This document shows, in pieces, positions 43,420 through 50,834 of a stretch of 50,834 nt of DNA (positions are counted from its first letter, which is position 1; each line of letters starts with the position of its first letter). The notes under the pieces were generated by a model. It searched no databases. It was not told where the DNA came from and worked only from the letters and a program-made list of their open reading frames with translations. The DNA comes from Caulobacter endophyticus (lineage in GTDB: Bacteria > Pseudomonadota > Alphaproteobacteria > Caulobacterales > Caulobacteraceae), in NCBI RefSeq assembly GCF_003116815.1, contig NZ_QDKQ01000030.1, forward strand, positions 1 through 50,834. Reading direction: 5' to 3'. A program made the position numbers and the translations under genes.

Positions 43420-44916
43420 ATGTTCTCGACTCCCCGCGCCGATTTGGTTCCGAATACCGCCGCTTACGAAAACGAGCCGCTGGTCAAGGCGACGGGCTTC
43501 CGCGAATACGATGCACGCTGGCTGTTCGGCCCCGAGATCAACTTGCTGGGCATCCAGGCGCTGGGCCTCGGCCTGGGCACCTACATCCATGAACTGGGCC
43601 AGTCGAAGATCGTCGTCGGCCACGACTTCCGTTCCTATTCGTCGTCGATCAAGAACGCCCTGATCCTGGGCCTGCTGAGCGCCGGCTGCGAAGTGCACGA
43701 CATCGGCCTGGCCCTGTCGCCCACCGCCTATTTCGCCCAGTTCGACCTCGACATTCCGTGCGTGGCCATGGTCACCGCCAGCCACAACGAGAACGGCTGG
43801 ACCGGCGTGAAGATGGGCGCCCAGCGCCCCCTCACCTTCGGCCCCGACGAAATGGGCAAGCTGAAGGACATCGTGCTGGGCGCCAAGTTCGTCGAGCGCG
43901 ACGGCGGCAAGCTGATCCGCGTCGAAGGCCAGGCCGAGCGCTACATCGCCAACGTCGCCACCCGCGCCAAGGTCACCCGCCCGCTGAAGGTGCTGGCCGC
44001 CTGCGGCAACGGCACGGCCGGCGCCTTCGCCGTCGACGCCCTGCAGCGCATGGGCGTGTCCGACGTGATCGGCATGGATACGGACCTCGACTACACCTTC
44101 CCGAAGTACAATCCGAACCCGGAAGACCTGGAGATGCTGCACGAGATGGCCAAGGCCGTCCGTGAGCACGGCGCGGACCTGGCCTTCGGCTTCGACGGCG
44201 ACGGCGACCGGTGCGGCGTGGTCGACGACGAGGGCGAGGAGATCTTCGCCGACAAGATCGGCCTGATGCTGGCCCGCGACCTGGCCCCGCTGCATCCCGG
44301 CGCGACCTTCGTCGTCGACGTCAAGTCGACCGGCCTCTACGCCACCGACCCGATCCTGAAAGAGCACGGCTGCAAGGTCATCTACTGGAAGACCGGCCAC
44401 AGCTACATCAAGCGCAAGAGCGCCGAGACGGGCGCCCTGGCCGGCTTCGAAAAGAGCGGCCACTTCTTCATGAACGACCCGCTGGGCTATGGCTACGACT
44501 GCGGCCTGACCGCCGCGGCCGCCGTGCTGGCCATGCTCGACCGCAATCCGGGCAAGAAGCTCTCGGACCTCCGCAAGGCCCTGCCGGTGGCCTTCACCTC
44601 TCTGACCATGAGCCCGCACTGCGACGACGAGAAGAAGTACGGCGTCGTCGCCGAGGTGGTGAAGGAATACGAAGACCTGTTCGCCGCCGGCGGCTCGATC
44701 CTGGGCCGCAAGATCACCGAGGTGATCACCGTCAACGGCGTGCGCGTGCATCTGGAAGACGGCTCGTGGGTGCTGGTCCGCGCCTCGTCGAACAAGCCCG
44801 AAGTGGTGGTCGTGGTCGAGAGCACCCAGTCCGAAGACGACATGAAGGCCCTCTTCCACCAGGAAGTGAAGCCGCGCCTGGGCGCCCGCGTGGGCAAGTA
44901 CAACCAGGAAATCTGA
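43420..44916 (+). CDS. Phosphomannomutase / phosphoglucomutase
   Basis: A 498-residue alpha-D-phosphohexomutase that interconverts the 1- and 6-phosphates of mannose or glucose and feeds nucleotide-sugar and polysaccharide synthesis. The phospho-Ser motif is TASHNENGWTG. The metal-binding loop is FGFDGDGDRCGVVDD. FEKSGHFF (sugar specificity) and RASSNKPEVVVVVES (phosphate binding) are all intact. The start MFSTPRADL (ATG 43420) is used; a TTG five codons earlier is an alternative with no ribosome-binding site. Followed by a strong terminator, so monocistronic. Confidence 0.94.
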   Translation: MFSTPRADLVPNTAAYENEPLVKATGFREYDARWLFGPEINLLGIQALGLGLGTYIHELGQSKIVVGHDFRSYSSSIKNALILGLLSAGCEVHDIGLALSPTAYFAQFDLDIPCVAMVTASHNENGWTGVKMGAQRPLTFGPDEMGKLKDIVLGAKFVERDGGKLIRVEGQAERYIANVATRAKVTRPLKVLAACGNGTAGAFAVDALQRMGVSDVIGMDTDLDYTFPKYNPNPEDLEMLHEMAKAVREHGADLAFGFDGDGDRCGVVDDEGEEIFADKIGLMLARDLAPLHPGATFVVDVKSTGLYATDPILKEHGCKVIYWKTGHSYIKRKSAETGALAGFEKSGHFFMNDPLGYGYDCGLTAAAAVLAMLDRNPGKKLSDLRKALPVAFTSLTMSPHCDDEKKYGVVAEVVKEYEDLFAAGGSILGRKITEVITVNGVRVHLEDGSWVLVRASSNKPEVVVVVESTQSEDDMKALFHQEVKPRLGARVGKYNQEI

Positions 44917-44941
44917 TCGGGCTCCCCCCCCTGAAGAACGA

Positions 44942-44970
44942 AAGGCCGGGGAGCGATCCCCGGCCTTTTT
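44942..44970 (+). terminator. Rho-independent terminator after the phosphohexomutase gene
   Basis: AAGGCCGGGGA and TCCCCGGCCTT form an 11-bp stem with loop GCGA, ending in five T. Confidence 0.92.
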
Positions 44971-44981
44971 GTCTGGCGGCC

Positions 44982-45968
44982 TCAGCCGAGGCGCTCAATG
45001 CGCACGGCCACGTCCATCTGCTCGGCGCCAAGCTGCTCCATGACCTTTCCCTCGCGCTCCAGCGGGACCAGATCCTGGCGCAGCGAGATTCGCGCGCCGC
45101 CGGCGGCCTCGAGCTTTCCCGCGGCGACGTCGAGCGCGCTCAGGCACCGTTCGGTTGATTGCGCGAACTCCTCATTGATTGCGTAGCTGCGCTCCACCAG
45201 GGTAAGCAACTGGCTGTCCTTCGGCTCGCCGGCGAGTGCGGCCAGGTCCATGCGCCTGGCCTGCGCCGTAAGCGCGCGCGTCTGCGCGACCATGCGTCGG
45301 CCGTTGACCCCGATCAGCCGCAGCCGCTTTACGGTCGAGACCTCGTCCCTGGCGTTTCCTGCGTAGGCGATAATGGCCGCCATGCCGTCCAGGACCTCGG
45401 CCTGGGCCAGCATCAGCTGTCGCTCGGCCGAGTCGGCCGGCAGCAGAGCCGCCCGGGAGCGGGCGCCCAGGGCCTGCCCCTCCATCAACCGCACGCTGCC
45501 GGCCTGGACGAGCGCGGCGGCGTTCTTCAGGCTCCCCTGATCGCCCTTCCGCAGCGCGACCAGCATCTGGCGAAGGTCGCGCGCCAGCTTGGCGATGTCG
45601 GAGGCGAAAGCGGCCGCGTCGCGCGCGGTCTGGTCGACGAGCTTGTCGTCATCGCTGTCTCCGGGCCAGGCCGGCATGGCCGACAGCGTCCGGGCCGCCG
45701 CAGAAGCCTCCGCCTCGGCCTGCGCCAGAGCCGCTTCGAAACGCTCCATCGAGGCGCGGTCCGTCGTCGACAGCAGGGCGCGAAGATCGACGCTGGCGAA
45801 CGCCGCCGAAGCCCGATCCATCTCGGCGGAAATCGCCTGGGTGCGCGCTGCGATCGCCGCGTTCTCGCCCTGCGACGCGGACTGGGCGGCCGCCGCGACG
45901 CCGGGCGCGGCCTGAACGACGCCCAGCGCCAGCACAACGGCCACCGCCGTCAGAGTTTTCCGAAACAC
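44982..45968 (-). CDS. Exported helical protein of unknown function
   Basis: A 328-residue protein starting at GTG with a signal peptide (FRKTLTAVAVVLALGVVQAAPGVAAA). The mature part is almost entirely helical, with heptad-like Ala/Leu/Arg patterns (ISAEMDRASAAFASVDLRALL, AQAEAEASAAARTL), as in coiled-coil or four-helix periplasmic proteins. No domain recognised. It converges with the phosphohexomutase gene; the receiver gene lies 66 bp upstream on the same strand. Confidence 0.7.
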   Translation of the reverse strand: MFRKTLTAVAVVLALGVVQAAPGVAAAAQSASQGENAAIAARTQAISAEMDRASAAFASVDLRALLSTTDRASMERFEAALAQAEAEASAAARTLSAMPAWPGDSDDDKLVDQTARDAAAFASDIAKLARDLRQMLVALRKGDQGSLKNAAALVQAGSVRLMEGQALGARSRAALLPADSAERQLMLAQAEVLDGMAAIIAYAGNARDEVSTVKRLRLIGVNGRRMVAQTRALTAQARRMDLAALAGEPKDSQLLTLVERSYAINEEFAQSTERCLSALDVAAGKLEAAGGARISLRQDLVPLEREGKVMEQLGAEQMDVAVRIERLG

Positions 45969-46034
45969 CTACGCCCCCGCGCAACAAGACTTCGGCGCAG
46001 CTATGGCGTGTCACGCGCCGCCCCGCAACCGGGC

Positions 46035-46418
46035 TCAGCCGCCGGCGGCGAGCACCTCGCCGATCTTGTCGACCAAGGCCTTGCCGGTGAAGGGCTTCAT
46101 CACATAGCCGGCCGCGCCCAGCTGGAGGGCCTGGACGATGCGGTCCAGACGCCCCTCCCCCGTCAGCATCAGCACGGGAATGTCCTCCGCGCCCTGGGCC
46201 GACTTCAGGCTGCGCAGGGCGTCGAGGCCCGAAAGGCCCGGCATGCGCACGTCCAGCAGGATCAGCGAGGGCGGTGCGGCGGCCACCGCCGACAGCAGCT
46301 CCTCCACCGTCTCGAACGAGCGCGCGCCATAGCCGCCGCGACCGAGCTGGATCTCGACCAGCTCGCGCGTCAGGGCGTCGTCGTCGGCGACATAGATCTG
46401 AGGCGGCGTAACCAGCAT
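46035..46418 (-). CDS. Single-domain response regulator
   Basis: A 127-residue receiver domain with nothing after it: acidic ADDD near residue 10, phospho-acceptor Asp in LILLDVRMPG, Thr in LMLTGEG, Lys in MKPFTG. Such CheY-like proteins bind other regulators or kinases. The start MLVTPPQIYVADDD fits the family; a reading to 46472 adds an unrelated N-terminus. It lies just upstream of the exported helical protein on the same strand, so the two may be co-transcribed. Confidence 0.88.
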   Translation of the reverse strand: MLVTPPQIYVADDDALTRELVEIQLGRGGYGARSFETVEELLSAVAAAPPSLILLDVRMPGLSGLDALRSLKSAQGAEDIPVLMLTGEGRLDRIVQALQLGAAGYVMKPFTGKALVDKIGEVLAAGG

Positions 46419-46523
46419 GCGTACTCGAACAAGGTTAACGCTGCTGCTTACCGCGCTCGCGGAGTCGCGCAAGTGCTCAAGCGCACACTCGGCCCCGATC
46501 CGGGGCCTAAGCGCACCGCCAGA

Positions 46524-47168
46524 TCACCGCGTGCCGAAAGTGCGGTCGCCGGCGTCGCCGAGACCCGGAACGATGTAGCCGTGGTCGTTGAGCTGCGGAT
46601 CCACCGCCGCCGTCCAGATCTCGACGTCGGGATGGGCCGCGCGCAGCGTCTCCACGCCCGGGACCGAGGCCAGCAGGCAGACGAAGCGCAGGTCGCGCAC
46701 GCCGCGCTTCTTCAGCAGGTCGATGGCGGCGACGGCGGTGTGGCCGGTGGCCAGCATCGGGTCGACGACGATGACCAGGCGGTCGGCGATGTCTTCCGGC
46801 GTCTTGAAGTAATATTCGACCGCTTCCAGCGTCTCGGGATCGCGATAGAGGCCGATGTGGGCGACGCGAGCGGCCGGCACGAGATCGAGCATCCCTTCGG
46901 CCATGCCCAGGCCGGCGCGCAGGATCGGGGCGAAGACCAGCTTCTTGCCGGCGATGACCTTGGCCCTGGTCGGGGCCACGGGGGTCTGGATCTCGACCTC
47001 GTCCATCGAGAGCTGACGCGTGACCTCGTAGCAGATCAGGGTCGCGGTCTCGCGCATCAGGGCGCGGAAGGTCTTGGTCGAGGTTTCCTTGTCCCGCATC
47101 AGGGTCAGCTTGTGCTGCACCAGCGGGTGGTCGACGACGGTCACGCCCGGAAGGGATTGGGTCGACAT
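46524..47168 (-). CDS. upp: Uracil phosphoribosyltransferase
   Basis: Pyrimidine salvage enzyme (214 aa) that makes UMP from uracil and PRPP. The PRPP-binding [23 protein letters not shown] and the uracil-binding end [16 protein letters not shown] are intact, and [16 protein letters not shown] is typical. Of normal length. It stands alone between the receiver gene and a small membrane-protein frame. Confidence 0.96.
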   Translation of the reverse strand: MSTQSLPGVTVVDHPLVQHKLTLMRDKETSTKTFRALMRETATLICYEVTRQLSMDEVEIQTPVAPTRAKVIAGKKLVFAPILRAGLGMAEGMLDLVPAARVAHIGLYRDPETLEAVEYYFKTPEDIADRLVIVVDPMLATGHTAVAAIDLLKKRGVRDLRFVCLLASVPGVETLRAAHPDVEIWTAAVDPQLNDHGYIVPGLGDAGDRTFGTR

Positions 47169-47242
47169 GGGCGGCGGTATCCTGGTCTTGAAACGGCTTT
47201 ACCGTTCAAGTGCCGCCTTCCGGCCTTCAGGCCAAGCGCTAA

Positions 47243-47362
47243 TCAGCCGCCAAGGCCGACGATTGTCCTGAAGGCCCAGACGGTGCAGCCGATGCAGACC
47301 AGGAGCGTCATGAAGTCGGCCATTCCCGACCTCCGCTTCGCTACCTTGTCCTTCTTAGCCAC
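47243..47362 (-). CDS. Predicted small membrane protein (39 or 26 aa)
   Basis: A short gene. From the GTG complement at 47360-47362 it reads MAKKDKVAKRRSGMADFM, then a hydrophobic helix (TLLVCIGCTVWAFRTIVGL) and stop (39 aa). An internal ATG at 47321-47323 gives a 26-residue form (MADFMTLLVCIG...) and has a strong GGAGG eight bases upstream; the longer start has GAGG. The basic N-terminus followed by one helix suits an inner-membrane peptide. No family recognised. Too short for most gene callers. Confidence 0.5.
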   Translation of the reverse strand: MAKKDKVAKRRSGMADFMTLLVCIGCTVWAFRTIVGLGG

Positions 47363-47449
47363 GCCCGCCTCGCTGTCCCCTGCGTATGGGCATCTTCACG
47401 CATCAGGCTGAACACGACGCTGACAAACGCGGTTAAGCGTCCGTTTTTC

Positions 47450-47500
47450 AAAAGAAAAGCCGCGCCGCGCTTCCTGGGGGAGGATGAAGCGCGACGCGGC
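47450..47500 (-). terminator. Rho-independent terminator after wrbA
   Basis: On the minus strand GCCGCGTCGCGCTTC pairs with GAAGCGCGGCGCGGC (one T-G pair) around a C-rich loop and is followed by TTTTCTTTT. It ends the wrbA transcript. Confidence 0.88.
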
Positions 47501-47538
47501 TGGGACCGGGTCGTTGGGGGAGGAACCCGGTCGGGTTC

Positions 47539-48138
47539 TTAGCCGTGCAGCTTGATGGCCGCGGCGGCGATCAGTTCGCCCTGGTGGCGGGCGCCGTCCA
47601 GGTCGATCTGGGTCGGCTGGCGGCTGCCGTCGCCGCCGGCGACGGTGGTGGCGCCGTAGGGCGCGCCGCCGACGATCTCGTCGTTGCTCATCTGGCCCTG
47701 GTGGCTATAGGGCAGGCCGATGATCGTCATGCCGAAGTGCAGCAGGTTGGTGATGATCGAGAACAGGGTGGTTTCCTGGCCGCCGTGCTGGGTGGCGGTC
47801 GAGACGAAGGCGCCGCCGACCTTGCCGTTCAGCGCGCCGCGGGCCCACAGGCCGCCGGCCTGGTCGAGGAATGCGGCCATCTGCGAGCTCATGCGGCCGA
47901 AACGCGTGCCGGTGCCGACGATGATGGCGTCGTAGTCGGCCAGTTCGGCGACGGTGGCGATCGGCGCCTCTTGGTCGAGCTTGAAGTGGGCGCCCTTGGC
48001 GATTTCTTCCGGCACGGTTTCCGGAACGCGCTTGATGTCGACGGTCGCGCCGGCGCTGCGGGCGCCTTCGGCCACGGCCTTGGCCATGGTCTCGATGTGA
48101 CCGTACGACGAGTAGTAGAGAACCAGAACCTTGGCCAT
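47539..48138 (-). CDS. wrbA: NAD(P)H:quinone oxidoreductase, WrbA family
   Basis: A flavodoxin-fold FMN enzyme (199 aa) that reduces quinones by two electrons and so avoids semiquinone radicals. The FMN-binding [14 protein letters not shown], the [18 protein letters not shown] region and the [15 protein letters not shown] loop ([12 protein letters not shown]) are all present. AGGAG before the ATG gives its own start. Preceded by the pirin gene, from which a hairpin at 48180-48206 separates it. Confidence 0.95.
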   Translation of the reverse strand: MAKVLVLYYSSYGHIETMAKAVAEGARSAGATVDIKRVPETVPEEIAKGAHFKLDQEAPIATVAELADYDAIIVGTGTRFGRMSSQMAAFLDQAGGLWARGALNGKVGGAFVSTATQHGGQETTLFSIITNLLHFGMTIIGLPYSHQGQMSNDEIVGGAPYGATTVAGGDGSRQPTQIDLDGARHQGELIAAAAIKLHG

Positions 48139-48179
48139 GAGAGTCTCCTAGAGAAAGTCTTCTTGAGGTTGGGGAGGAA

Positions 48180-48206
48180 AAGACGCGGCCTGAGCAGCCG
48201 CGTCTT
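48180..48206. terminator. Hairpin between pirin and wrbA genes
   Basis: AAGACGCGGC and GCCGCGTCTT form a 10-bp stem with a 7-base loop; on the minus strand the following bases are TTCC, a weak T-tract. Likely partial terminator after the pirin gene. Confidence 0.6.
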
Positions 48207-48229
48207 GAAGGAATTCAGCGACGCTTTGT

Positions 48230-48928
48230 TTACGCCGCGTCGACCAGCACCAGCTCGGCGTCGGCCAGGGCCTTCACGCGGATGGTGTTCTCGTTGGCGA
48301 TCGCCGCGCCGTCGCGGGTGTCGACCTTGACGCCGTTGACTTCGATCGATCCCGTCGAAGGCACCAGATAGGCGTGGCGGCCGGCGCCAAGCTCATACTC
48401 GGTTTCCTCGCCGGCCTTCAGCGTCGCGCCAAGGACGCGGGCGTCGGTGCGGATCGGCAGGGCGTCGTTATCGTCCTTGAAGCCGCTGGCCAGGGCCACG
48501 AACTTGCCGGAACGGTCGCCCTTCGGGAAAGGCTTGGCGCCCCAGGCGGGCGGTTCGCCGCCGCGGTCCGGAATGATCCAGATCTGGAAGATCTTGGTCA
48601 CGCCCGGCTCGAGGTTGTACTCCGAGTGGCGGATGCCGGTGCCGGCGCTCATCACCTGCACGTCGCCCGCTTCGGTGCGGCCCTTGTTGCCCAGGCTGTC
48701 CTGGTGGGTGATCGCCCCCTCGCGGACATAGGTGATGATCTCCATGTCGTTGTGCGGGTGCGGCGGGAAGCCGGTGCCGGCGGCGATGGTGTCGTCGTTC
48801 CAGACCCGCAGGGCGCCCCAGTGGACGCGCTTGGGATCATGGTAGCCGGCGAACGAGAAGTGGTGCTTGGCGTCGAGCCAACCGTGATTGGCGCCGCCCA
48901 GGCTGTCGAACTTGCGAACTTCGATCAT
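48230..48928 (-). CDS. Pirin-family protein (YhaK/quercetinase-like)
   Basis: A 232-residue double-cupin protein of the pirin family. The metal site is in HPHNDMEIITYV with the following GAITHQDSLGN. The conserved QVMSAGTGIRHSE block follows. Members such as YhiW/YhaK act in redox sensing or as quercetin 2,3-dioxygenases. The divergent LysR gene and adjacent wrbA quinone reductase suggest a response to quinones or oxidised aromatics. The start MIEVRKFDSLGGANHG follows GGAGAT. Confidence 0.9.
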   Translation of the reverse strand: MIEVRKFDSLGGANHGWLDAKHHFSFAGYHDPKRVHWGALRVWNDDTIAAGTGFPPHPHNDMEIITYVREGAITHQDSLGNKGRTEAGDVQVMSAGTGIRHSEYNLEPGVTKIFQIWIIPDRGGEPPAWGAKPFPKGDRSGKFVALASGFKDDNDALPIRTDARVLGATLKAGEETEYELGAGRHAYLVPSTGSIEVNGVKVDTRDGAAIANENTIRVKALADAELVLVDAA

Positions 48929-49016
48929 GTCGATCTCCTGGAGTGTCTTGTGTGGCTGGCCGTGTTGGCCTCTCCGTTGACGAGGAAGATGGAGACAGAT
49001 CGCTTGATCCGAAATA

Positions 49017-49040
49017 GAAATGGTCGAAAGAAACCATTTC
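49017..49040. promoter_or_regulatory. Operator candidate between pirin and LysR genes
   Basis: GAAATGGT and ACCATTTC form a perfect 8-bp inverted repeat with an 8-base spacer, 14 bases before the LysR ATG. Its position in the divergent region suits a LysR regulator binding site that controls both genes. Confidence 0.55.
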
Positions 49041-49053
49041 CAAAAATGACACC

Positions 49054-49962
49054 ATGAAACTTCCCGACTTCGAGGCCTGGGCCGTGTTCGCCAAGGTGGC
49101 CGAGACCGGCTCGTTCGCCCGCGCCGCCAAGGACCTGGGCCTGTCGAACGCCACGGTGTCCAAGGCGGTTTCGCGCCTGGAGCAGCGGCTGGGCGCCACC
49201 CTCTTCCACCGCACCTCGCGCCGGCTGTCGCTGACCGACAGCGGCCAGAGCTCCCTGGAGGCCGCCAGCCGCCTGCTGGCGGACGGCGAGACGCTGGAGC
49301 TGGAAGCCTCGGCCCAATCGGCGGTTCCCAAGGGTCTGGTGCGGATGGCTGCGCCGATGTCGTTCGGCATCGGCTATCTGGGACCCGCCCTCTCGGATTT
49401 CTTCGCCCTCTATCCGGAGGTGTCGGTCGAGCTGTCGCTGTCGGACCAGCTGATCGACATAGTCGAGGACGGCTTCGACCTGGCCTTGCGGATCTCGGCG
49501 CTTGAGGATTCGAGCCTGCTGGCCCGACGGCTGTGCCCGGTGCGGGTGATGCTGGTCGGCTCGCCGGCCTATTTCGACAAGCATGGCCGGCCCGAGCATC
49601 CCAAGGATCTCGCCCGCCACCGCGCCCTCTTCTACACCGGCGGCCGCTCGCGCGACGCCTGGCGGTTCGAGCACAAGACCCAGGGCCAGTACGCCATCAG
49701 CGTGCCTGCGCCGCTGCGGGCCAACAACGCCGACGTCTTCCGCGCCCTGCTGCTGGACGGCCAGGCCCTGGCCATGCAGCCCGATTTCATGGTCTGGAAG
49801 GACGTGGCCGACGGCCTGCTGGAGCAGGTGCTGGCCGACTGGACCCCGCCGGCCATCGCCATGCACCTGGTCACCCCGCCCAATCCGATCCGCCCCGCCC
49901 GCGTGCGCGTCCTGATGGAGTTCCTGGCCGAACGGCTGGCCAAGGCGCCGTGGCTGGGGTGA
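49054..49962 (+). CDS. LysR-family transcriptional regulator
   Basis: A 302-residue regulator. N-terminal winged helix (FEAWAVFAKVAETGSFARAAKDLGLSNATVSKAVSRLEQRLGATLFHRTSR) with the classical SNATVSKAVSRLE recognition helix. A substrate-binding domain follows from about residue 90. It is divergent from the pirin-wrbA pair, the normal arrangement for a LysR regulator and its target. An inverted repeat (49017-49040) lies in the gap. Confidence 0.93.
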   Translation: MKLPDFEAWAVFAKVAETGSFARAAKDLGLSNATVSKAVSRLEQRLGATLFHRTSRRLSLTDSGQSSLEAASRLLADGETLELEASAQSAVPKGLVRMAAPMSFGIGYLGPALSDFFALYPEVSVELSLSDQLIDIVEDGFDLALRISALEDSSLLARRLCPVRVMLVGSPAYFDKHGRPEHPKDLARHRALFYTGGRSRDAWRFEHKTQGQYAISVPAPLRANNADVFRALLLDGQALAMQPDFMVWKDVADGLLEQVLADWTPPAIAMHLVTPPNPIRPARVRVLMEFLAERLAKAPWLG

Positions 49963-50040
49963 GGTGAAAGGGCTCTGGAACTTCCCGGCGACCACTGCTA
50001 GGTAGTCGCCTCTTCGCTTCGGGCCGCGGCCCGGCGAGAT

Positions 50041-50125
50041 GCGGGCGTGGTGAAACTGGTAGACGCGCCGGACTCAAAATCCGGTTCCGAAAGGAGTGTC
50101 GGTTCGACCCCGACCGCCCGCACCA
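50041..50125 (+). tRNA. tRNA-Leu (CAA)
   Basis: An 85-base tRNA with 7-bp acceptor stem (GCGGGCG with CGCCCGC), discriminator A and encoded CCA at 50123-50125. The anticodon stem CCGGA/TCCGG holds the loop CTCAAAA, giving anticodon CAA. An extended variable arm (TTCCGAAAGGAGT region) and a TTCGAC T loop confirm a class II leucine tRNA. Confidence 0.96.
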
Positions 50126-50258
50126 ACTCTTCCTGGCAAAGATTTTCACCGTCGGACGACGGGCCGGCGACAGCTCAGGCCTTGGCCGTCCTTGAACGGT
50201 CTGGACGGCGGAACGACGGATCCTGGGCGCAAGGCCCAGGAAAGCGAAGCACCCGCCC

Positions 50259-50621
50259 CTATGCGCTCTTCAGCCAGACCTTGACCCACCAGTCGGGGCG
50301 CTCGTCCTCGGTCATCTCGGTGGTCCAGGCCAGCACGTCTGGATGGGTGATCCAGAAGCCGTAGGGCGGCGCGTGGCCGTCGTTCTCGAAGCTCAGGTCG
50401 TGCTCGCGGTCCTGCGGGACGCCGGCGTTGGGCATGACCCAGTCATCCGCCGGCGGCGGCTCGATGGCGTCGACGAAATGCAGGGCCGCCTGCAAAAGCC
50501 CGCTCGCCGAGTCGCTGGTCGCCACCTCGCGAGTCGCCGGATGCCGCTTGAGAAAGGCGACGCCGGCCTCGTTGGTCAGGACGATGGGCTTTAGAGCGGA
50601 AAGCGGCGTGGGCGTGGTCAT
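50259..50621 (-). CDS. Conserved-looking protein of unknown function (120 aa)
   Basis: A 120-residue soluble protein (MTTPTPLSALKPIVLTNEAGVAFLKRHPATREVATSDS..., ending DWWVKVWLKSA) with no recognised domain. Many Asp/Glu and Trp residues in the C-terminal half (EDERPDWWVKVWL). No signal peptide. It lies between tRNA-Leu and the right-edge IS copy, in the direction opposite to the tRNA. Confidence 0.6.
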   Translation of the reverse strand: MTTPTPLSALKPIVLTNEAGVAFLKRHPATREVATSDSASGLLQAALHFVDAIEPPPADDWVMPNAGVPQDREHDLSFENDGHAPPYGFWITHPDVLAWTTEMTEDERPDWWVKVWLKSA

Positions 50622-50718
50622 GGCCGCAAGCTAGGCGAGGCCGCCGGCCGACGCCAGGATTCGCGCGAGACGCCGCACGCACGCGCCAGGACACGAGCCC
50701 CGCCCAGCGAGGCCCGCG

Positions 50719-50834
50719 CTAGCTGTCGTTTCCAAGAAGGTTGTTCACGCGCTGCCAAGGGGTGAGGCCTTTGATGCCGGAGTGTGGACGCACGAGGTTG
50801 TAGGCGTCGGTCCAGGGCTTGATGGCCTTGGCCC
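50719..50834 (-). mobile_element. IS481-family element, 3' end, cut by window edge
   Basis: The minus strand carries the last 38 codons of a transposase (ends TPWQRVNNLLGNDS), then the terminal inverted repeat TGTCGTTTCCAAGAAGGTTG beginning at 50724. The stop TAG lies in the adjacent GCTAGC (50718-50723), a match to NCTAGN, so it is again supplied by the target. The sequence differs from the complete copy at 38304-39323 in many positions, so it is a related but older or different copy. The rest lies right of the window. Confidence 0.9.

Noticed and set aside
45159..47411. 750-codon plus-strand frame
   Set aside because: Runs antisense through three real minus-strand genes (exported helical protein, receiver, upp) without a recognisable domain.
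50047..50364. Frame beginning MVKLVDAPDSKSGS
   Set aside because: This is the common false gene that reads through tRNA-Leu; the tRNA is certain.

Overview
The window is about 50.8 kb of GC-rich chromosome from an alphaproteobacterium of the Caulobacter group. The best lineage marker is a gcrA cell-cycle regulator (22958-23491). Its upstream region holds a GANTC methylation site, a CtrA-like TTAA-N7-TTTA site and a DnaA-box-like site. Other support comes from an EcfG/sigma-T type promoter, frequent GTG and TTG starts, and ordinary housekeeping genes throughout.

Layout. The two edges are the ends of IS481-family elements, both with the transposase on the minus strand. A complete third copy lies at 38304-39323 in the opposite orientation. 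From 175 come a gamma-glutamyltransferase and then a 1.15-kb gene-free stretch holding palindromic repeats and a foldable RNA candidate. Next is a membrane-anchored Pro/Ala-rich protein behind a sigma-T promoter. A core block follows: gatCA (minus), then ruvX, pyrB and an inactive dihydroorotase homologue, then plsY, dprA and topA through to rnr. A BrnT-type toxin with a helix-turn-helix antitoxin sits between dprA and topA. The minus-strand arginine genes argD-argF lead to a YbaY-like lipoprotein, an ABC-2 permease, gcrA, xseA, an M23 peptidase, a receiver protein, a lipid A acyltransferase, an XRE regulator and hisN.

From 29340 to 33190 a minus-strand block encodes an alpha/beta hydrolase, an SCP2 protein, an exported protein of unknown function and two exported methyltransferase-like paralogues. 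A small heat-shock protein follows, with a sigma-32-like promoter and a ROSE-like thermosensor hairpin. A two-component system, an M49-like peptidase, the complete IS, two equal-length pentapeptide-repeat proteins, gpmA and a phosphomannomutase/phosphoglucomutase come next. The right end has a receiver protein, upp, a small membrane protein, wrbA and a pirin divergent from a LysR regulator, then tRNA-Leu(CAA).

Most genes are core metabolism and cell-cycle functions. The accessory or unusual parts are the IS copies, the toxin-antitoxin pair, the modular palindromic repeats, the tandem exported methyltransferase-like pair, the tandem pentapeptide proteins and several uncharacterised regulatory palindromes. 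I did not find a CRISPR array, a phage, or a multi-gene defence or secondary-metabolite system. The best candidates for undescribed biology are the 2293-2366 RNA fold, the repeat family, the paired paralogues and the hybrid antitoxin.
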